DNA of 64,000 bases. It comes from Rhodococcus jostii RHA1. Lineage in GTDB: Bacteria; Actinomycetota; Actinomycetes; Mycobacteriales; Mycobacteriaceae. Location: the NCBI RefSeq assembly GCF_000014565.1, contig NC_008268.1:1191001-1255000 (forward strand). The letters run 5' to 3'. Made by a program: the position numbers and the translations under genes. Below the pieces are notes generated by a model. It saw only the letters and a list, made by a program, of their open reading frames with translations, was not told where the DNA came from and did no database searches. The first letter of the stretch is position 1. Each line of letters begins with the position of its first letter. Below, piece by piece: positions 59,756 to 64,000 of the stretch.

Positions 59756-60202
59756 ATGGCAGTGAATCCAGCGATCGAGGGTCGTGTCTACCCACCGACC
59801 GAGCCCTACCTCGTCGGCCGCGAGAAGATCAGGGAATTCGCCCGCGCCGTCTTCGCCACCAACCCGACGTCGTTCGACGTCGACAGTGCCCGCGCCGCCG
59901 GTCACGCCGATCTCGTTGCCCCGCCCACGTTTCCCGTCATCGTGCAGGAACGTGCACTGGCGCAGCTCGTCGCGGATCCGACGTCGGGAATCGAGCCCGT
60001 CAACCTGGTGCACAGCACCGAGCACGCCACGTCCGTCCGCCCGGTCGTGGCGGGCGACGAACTCTCCGCGATACTTACCGTCACGAACGTGACGTCGCGC
60101 GGCCCGCACACACTGCTCGTCGCCGACATCGAGATCCTCGACGCCACAGGCGATCACGTGAGCACCATGACGTCGACCCTGTTCGTCAGGGGGGAGGAAT
60201 GA
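59756..60202 (+). CDS. HadA-like MaoC-fold dehydratase subunit
   Basis: 148 residues; hot-dog fold, N-terminal MaoC-type region (IEGRVYPPTEPYLVGREKIREFARAV...AAPPTFPV). It lacks the catalytic Asp-His pair, as HadA does, and is followed by a HadB-like partner with which it overlaps (ATGA at 60199-60202). In mycobacteria HadAB is the FAS-II 3-hydroxyacyl-ACP dehydratase for mycolic acids. TAGGCT (59744-59749) is 6 nt before the ATG, so leaderless. The standard hadABC locus sits near ribosomal genes, so this is probably a paralogue. Confidence 0.8.
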   Translation: MAVNPAIEGRVYPPTEPYLVGREKIREFARAVFATNPTSFDVDSARAAGHADLVAPPTFPVIVQERALAQLVADPTSGIEPVNLVHSTEHATSVRPVVAGDELSAILTVTNVTSRGPHTLLVADIEILDATGDHVSTMTSTLFVRGEE

Positions 60203-60618
60203 CGTCCCCGGGGCGAATCATGCTCGGCGACACCGTCGCCAAGTCCCGATATACCGTGACCCGCGAATCCCTGGTCCGCTATGCCGGGGCGTCCGGCGAC
60301 TTCAACTCCATTCACTACCGGGACGACGTCGCGGACGCCGTGGGCCTGCCGGGCGTGCTGGCGCACGGCATGCTGACGCTGGGACTGGCGACGCAGTGCG
60401 TCGTCGACTGGCTCGGCGACCCGGCACGCGTCACCGGATACCGCGCCCGCTTCACCAAGCCGGTGATCGTCGCCCCGGACGAGGGCGCGGTCGTCGAGGT
60501 CGTCGCGAAGGCCGCGCAGGTCGACGAGGCCGCGGGCACCGCCCGGATCGACCTGACGGTGACCTTCGACGGACACGCGGTGCTCGGCAAGTCGCAGGTG
60601 TGGATTTCACTGCGCTGA
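60199..60618 (+). CDS. HadB-like MaoC-fold 3-hydroxyacyl dehydratase subunit
   Basis: 139 residues. Catalytic hydratase motif SGDFNSIHYRDDVA (Asp and His), GVLAHGMLTLGL, then a C-terminal hot-dog strand set. Forms a heterodimer with the upstream HadA-like subunit, which binds the acyl chain. Translationally coupled by ATGA overlap. Confidence 0.82.
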   Translation: MTSPGRIMLGDTVAKSRYTVTRESLVRYAGASGDFNSIHYRDDVADAVGLPGVLAHGMLTLGLATQCVVDWLGDPARVTGYRARFTKPVIVAPDEGAVVEVVAKAAQVDEAAGTARIDLTVTFDGHAVLGKSQVWISLR

Positions 60619-60640
60619 GCGCGCCCGACATACTGACCCC

Positions 60641-61264
60641 ATGATCGGTGTCGTGGTGACCGCGTTCGCGGTGCTCGGGCTCCTGACCGTCATTCCCGGC
60701 CCGGACATGGCGGTGGTGACGCGCGCGGGCCTGTCCGGTGGATGCGGCGCCGCGCTGCGGGCGACATTCGGTGTGGTCGCCGGGTTGACGGTGTGGGGCG
60801 CGCTGACCGTCGTCGGGCTCGGAGCGGTGCTCGCCGCCTCCGCGGAGGCGTACACCGTCGTGAAGATCGTCGGCGGGATGTACCTGGTGTATCTGGGGCT
60901 CTCCACCCTCTGGCGCAGCCGGTCGCGACGACGCACCGCCGCGGTCGAACCGGCACCTGTTCCGTCGCCGGGATCGAGTTGGCGGGCCGGGTTCCTGACG
61001 AACCTCCTGAACCCCAAGATCGCGGTGTTCTACACCGGCCTGCTCCCGCAACTCGTTCCGCCCGGGTGGCCGACCGCCCCGACCCTGGCGTTGCTCGTGC
61101 TCGTTCACGGGCTCCTCGGGATCGTCTGGCTCGGCGCGTACAGCCTCCTGCTGACCCGGGCGCGCACCACGCTGGAGAAGCCGTCGGTGCGACGGGTCCT
61201 GGATCGGATCACCGGAACGGTCCTGTTCGGTTTCGGTGCCGGCGTCGTCGCCGAGGCGCGGTAG
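60641..61264 (+). CDS. LysE/RhtB-family amino acid exporter
   Basis: 207 residues, about six TM helices. PGPDMAVVTRAGLSGG in the N-terminal region and FLTNLLNPKIAVFYTGLLPQ are LysE/RhtB hallmarks. Exports amino acids or related metabolites. CATACT (60629-60634) is 6 nt before the ATG, so leaderless. Confidence 0.92.
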   Translation: MIGVVVTAFAVLGLLTVIPGPDMAVVTRAGLSGGCGAALRATFGVVAGLTVWGALTVVGLGAVLAASAEAYTVVKIVGGMYLVYLGLSTLWRSRSRRRTAAVEPAPVPSPGSSWRAGFLTNLLNPKIAVFYTGLLPQLVPPGWPTAPTLALLVLVHGLLGIVWLGAYSLLLTRARTTLEKPSVRRVLDRITGTVLFGFGAGVVAEAR

Positions 61265-61272
61265 GACCGAGG

Positions 61273-62076
61273 TCAGTTCCGGGAGTCGCCGGCACTCGCC
61301 GAACTGCCGCCGAGCAGAATCGTGCTGATCAGATTCGGGTCGTCGGTCATCGGGACGTGCCCGATGCCGGGCAGGACCAGTATCTGCGCCTGCGGGAAGA
61401 AGCGGCGCACGCGTCGTGCCTGATACACCGGCAGAATCAGGTCGCGCCGCCCCCACGCCACGGTGACGGGAACCGTCGCGTCGACGACCGGCGGGAGATC
61501 GAACTTTGCTGTCATCCCCTTGTCGACCAGGGCATTCGTAGTGAGCGAGTGCGTGTCGATCACGGCGTCCTCGTACGGCACCCGGCTGGGCCGGGCAAAG
61601 AAGGCGGCGAGCGAGGGATAGCGGACGGCCTTGTATCGCAAAGCCTTCGGAGCGTTCGGACCCATCGCCCGGGCGAGTCCGCGCAGGGCGCGGAACGTGT
61701 AGATGGTGCGTGCTTGATCGGCATGGTTGACGAAGAAGCCGGCCGGTGAGAGCGCCGTGGCCGAGGCGACCTCGCCCCGGGCCGCCAGAGCGAGGGACAG
61801 CCAGCCTCCGAGCGAGTTCCCCGCTACGTGCGGGCGTTCCCCGGCCGGCGTCACCGAGCGGACGAACCCGCTCAGTTCCTCGAGGAGTTGATCCATCATG
61901 TCCGGGCCGTCGTCGAGTGCGGCCGATTCTCCGTGCCCCGGAAGGTCGACGGTGACCACCCGGCGGTAGGGCGTCAACTGGTCCAGGAGGGCGTTCCAGG
62001 CCTGCCGGCGATGCACCACCCCGTGCACGAGTACGAGGGTGGGGCCGGAGCCGGCGATGTCGTGAGGCAAGTCCAT
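61273..62076 (-). CDS. Alpha/beta hydrolase
   Basis: 267 residues. LVLVHGVVHRRQAW (oxyanion strand), nucleophile Ser in AGNSLGGWLSLALA, Asp in AWGRRDLILPVY, His in GIGHVPMTDDP. Substrate unknown; resembles MhpC/epoxide hydrolase-type hydrolases. Start ATG 62076 is supported by TAACAT (62083-62088, minus) 6 nt upstream, overlapped by a palindromic operator. Confidence 0.88.
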   Translation of the reverse strand: MDLPHDIAGSGPTLVLVHGVVHRRQAWNALLDQLTPYRRVVTVDLPGHGESAALDDGPDMMDQLLEELSGFVRSVTPAGERPHVAGNSLGGWLSLALAARGEVASATALSPAGFFVNHADQARTIYTFRALRGLARAMGPNAPKALRYKAVRYPSLAAFFARPSRVPYEDAVIDTHSLTTNALVDKGMTAKFDLPPVVDATVPVTVAWGRRDLILPVYQARRVRRFFPQAQILVLPGIGHVPMTDDPNLISTILLGGSSASAGDSRN

Positions 62077-62080
62077 GGAC

Positions 62081-62109
62081 AGATGTTACCGCTATCACGA
62101 GTAACATCT
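62081..62109. promoter_or_regulatory. Operator overlapping the hydrolase promoter
   Basis: AGATGTTAC (62081-62089) and its exact complement GTAACATCT (62101-62109) with an 11-nt spacer. The arm overlaps the minus-strand -10 TAACAT, so binding would block transcription of the alpha/beta hydrolase. No regulator gene adjoins it. Confidence 0.75.
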
Positions 62110-62125
62110 ACTGCCAGCCGATAGT

Positions 62126-62161
62126 GGGGCCCGTCGCCCACGGATGTGGGCGACGGGCCCC
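62126..62161. terminator. Strong hairpin terminator downstream of rnpB
   Basis: GGGGCCCGTCGCCCAC (62126-62141) pairs perfectly with GTGGGCGACGGGCCCC (62146-62161), 4-nt loop. It lies about 110 bp beyond the mature 3' end of rnpB on the minus strand, so it would end a precursor carrying extra 3' sequence. Confidence 0.75.
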
Positions 62162-62267
62162 GACATCGACCCCGATTCGGGTCGGTCGGGCCGATGCGGG
62201 AAAGATGGTAACCGGTCTGTTTGTTATTCGCCAGTCGGGGCCGTGACCTCGCCGATTGGTACAAGGG

Positions 62268-62720
<453 letters not shown>

Positions 62721-62771
62721 TCAGCCTACAGTCCGTGCGAACGTGTCATGTCGCCGCACTATGGTCTGTTC

Positions 62772-63299
62772 ATGACCCGATACGCCGCCCTCCTGCGCGG
62801 CATCAACGTGGGCGGCATCAACATCAAGATGGCCGACCTCCGCAGCACCTTCGTCGATCTCGGATTCGAGAACGTGAAGACCGTTCTCGCGTCGGGCAAC
62901 GTGCTCTTCGACTCCGACCGCGGCGACGCCCCCGCCCTGAAGAGGGAGATCGAAGCCGCGCTGCGTGCCGAATTCCACTACGAAGCCTGGGTTTTCGTCC
63001 TCGACCTCGACACGGTCCGGAAGATCGTCGAGGACTACCCATTCGACCCCGAGAGAGAAGGCTGGCACCCATACGTGCTGGTGACGCCCGAACCCGACGT
63101 CCTGGACACACTTCTGAGCATCCGGGACGAGCTGGATCCGGAGGTCGAACGGGTGCAGGCCGGCGACGGCGTCCTGTACTGGGAAGTCGAACGGGGCATG
63201 ACGCTGAAGAGCAGGTTCGGCAGGAGCACCGGCGCTCCCAAGCTCAAGGCGTTCACCACGACCCGGAATCTGCGCACCCTCCACAAGCTCCTGAAGTGA
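62772..63299 (+). CDS. DUF1697 protein
   Basis: 175 residues from ATG 62772. RYAALLRGINVGGINIKMADLRS and VKTVLASGNVLFDSD are the DUF1697 signatures (the ferredoxin-like family of YfcZ-unrelated, uncharacterised proteins). TATGGT (62760-62765) is 6 nt before the ATG. Divergent from rnpB. Function unknown. Confidence 0.9.
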   Translation: MTRYAALLRGINVGGINIKMADLRSTFVDLGFENVKTVLASGNVLFDSDRGDAPALKREIEAALRAEFHYEAWVFVLDLDTVRKIVEDYPFDPEREGWHPYVLVTPEPDVLDTLLSIRDELDPEVERVQAGDGVLYWEVERGMTLKSRFGRSTGAPKLKAFTTTRNLRTLHKLLK

Positions 63300-63306
63300 C
63301 CCCTCG

Positions 63307-64000
63307 GTGACAGTTCTGGCGGTGGCGCTCGTCGCCGGAGTCCTCGTCTTCGCGGTCGTGCGCCCACGCAGGCTGCCCGAGATCGTCGCGGCCGCACCGG
63401 CTGCGGTCGTCGTCCTGGCCACCGGTCTGGTGACGCCGTCGGACGCCTGGGACGAAGTGTCGGAGATGGCCCCCACCGTCGGGTTCCTGGCGGCGATCCT
63501 CGTGCTCGCGCACCTCGCGGACGCCATGGGTGTGTTCACCTGGATCGCGGGCCGGTTGCGCCGGGGGGCGCGGGGGGATCCGAAGAGGTTGCTGACACTC
63601 GTGTTCGGGGCGGCGGCGCTGACCACCGCGGTGCTGAGTCTCGATGCCACGGTGGTCCTGCTGACACCGGCGGTGATCGCGACGGCCCGCTCGCTGCGAA
63701 TGGATCCGCGCCCCCACTCGTACGCCACGGCTCACCTGTCGAACACCGCGTCGACCCTGCTGCCCGTGTCCAACCTGACAAACCTCATCGCGTTCTCGGC
63801 GACCGGATTGACCTTCCTGCATTTCACCGCCGTGATGGCCCTGCCGTGGGCGGTGGCAATCATCGTCGAACTCATCTTGTTCCGCGTGTTCTTCCAGCGT
63901 CACCTCGGCCGGCCCGAAGCCGAGCCGGAGCCGAAACGCGATCCGCAGGCGCCGGTCGCCGCACTGTCGATCATCGCGGCCACACTCCTCGGGTTCGCGG
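63307..64000 (+). CDS. ArsB/NhaD-like (ion transporter superfamily) permease, partial at window edge
   Basis: Starts GTG 63307, 7 bp after the DUF1697 stop. The 231 visible residues contain about six TM helices and PTVGFLAAILVLAHLADAMGVFTWIAG, SLDATVVLLTPAVIATARSL and LSNTASTLLPVSNLTNLIAFS, typical of ArsB/SLC13-type permeases (the latter being the N-terminal hairpin Ser/Asn/Thr motif). Could export arsenite or carry dicarboxylates; the C-terminal half lies outside. Confidence 0.85.
   Translation, partial: MTVLAVALVAGVLVFAVVRPRRLPEIVAAAPAAVVVLATGLVTPSDAWDEVSEMAPTVGFLAAILVLAHLADAMGVFTWIAGRLRRGARGDPKRLLTLVFGAAALTTAVLSLDATVVLLTPAVIATARSLRMDPRPHSYATAHLSNTASTLLPVSNLTNLIAFSATGLTFLHFTAVMALPWAVAIIVELILFRVFFQRHLGRPEAEPEPKRDPQAPVAALSIIAATLLGFA

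Overview
This window is GC-rich actinobacterial chromosome, almost certainly Rhodococcus (Mycobacteriales, formerly Corynebacteriales). Gene content and order track the Mycobacterium tuberculosis stretch Rv2184c to Rv2225 very closely: ArsA-like ATPase, two SRPBCC proteins, fadD15, pimB', NlpC/P60 hydrolase, exonuclease/GIY-YIG protein, trpD, ctaE-qcrCAB, ctaF-ctaC, asnB, adenosine kinase, HesB/IscA protein, glycerate kinase, DUF3043, cobU-cobT-cobS, ilvE, gcvT, leucyl aminopeptidase, dlaT, lipB, lipA, DUF4191, RDD protein, glnA1, glnE, glnA2, a Hip1/CaeA-type hydrolase and panB. Taxon and synteny are recalled from family knowledge, not searched.

Layout. 1-8.6 kb: cell-envelope genes (acyl-CoA ligase, PIM mannosyltransferase, membrane metalloprotease, two secreted NlpC/P60 peptidoglycan hydrolases). 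The two hydrolases share a promoter-leader block, and one also carries a c-di-AMP (ydaO-type) riboswitch. 9-12.7 kb: DNA repair-like nuclease, Lrp-type ligand domain, trpD, and an RraB-like small protein. 12.8-20.4 kb: the bcc-aa3 respiratory supercomplex (ctaE, qcrC, qcrA, qcrB, ctaF, ctaC), interrupted by a DMT transporter and a divergent TetR regulator with a clear operator. 20.6-33.2 kb: amino-acid, cofactor and salvage genes (asnB, adoK, Fe-S assembly, glycerate kinase, cobUTS, ilvE, gcvT, pepB). 33.5-38.2 kb: a lipoate block (dlaT, lipB, lipA). 39.7-53.5 kb: nitrogen assimilation (glnA1, glnE, glnA2), with an inserted accessory set between glnA1 and glnE: DNA alkylation repair protein, Bcr/CflA exporter, tandem ABM-domain membrane protein, glycine betaine/choline ABC transporter and membrane EEP phosphatase. 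53.6-64 kb: Hip1-like protease, panB, proline iminopeptidase, RNB exoribonuclease, small proteins, a HadAB-like dehydratase pair, a LysE exporter, an alpha/beta hydrolase, the RNase P RNA gene, a DUF1697 protein and the start of an ArsB-like permease.

Things that stand out at the sequence level: (1) about twenty genes appear leaderless, with a TANNNT -10 box 6-8 nt before the start codon, which also fixes several start sites; (2) a family of near-perfect long palindromes with a common CCGTG-type base sits at three convergent gene ends; (3) many 4-nt stop/start overlaps (ATGA, GTGA, and probably CTGA); (4) a 30-codon ORF with its own ribosome-binding site and terminator at 59.5 kb. No insertion sequence, prophage, CRISPR array, tRNA or rRNA gene was seen.
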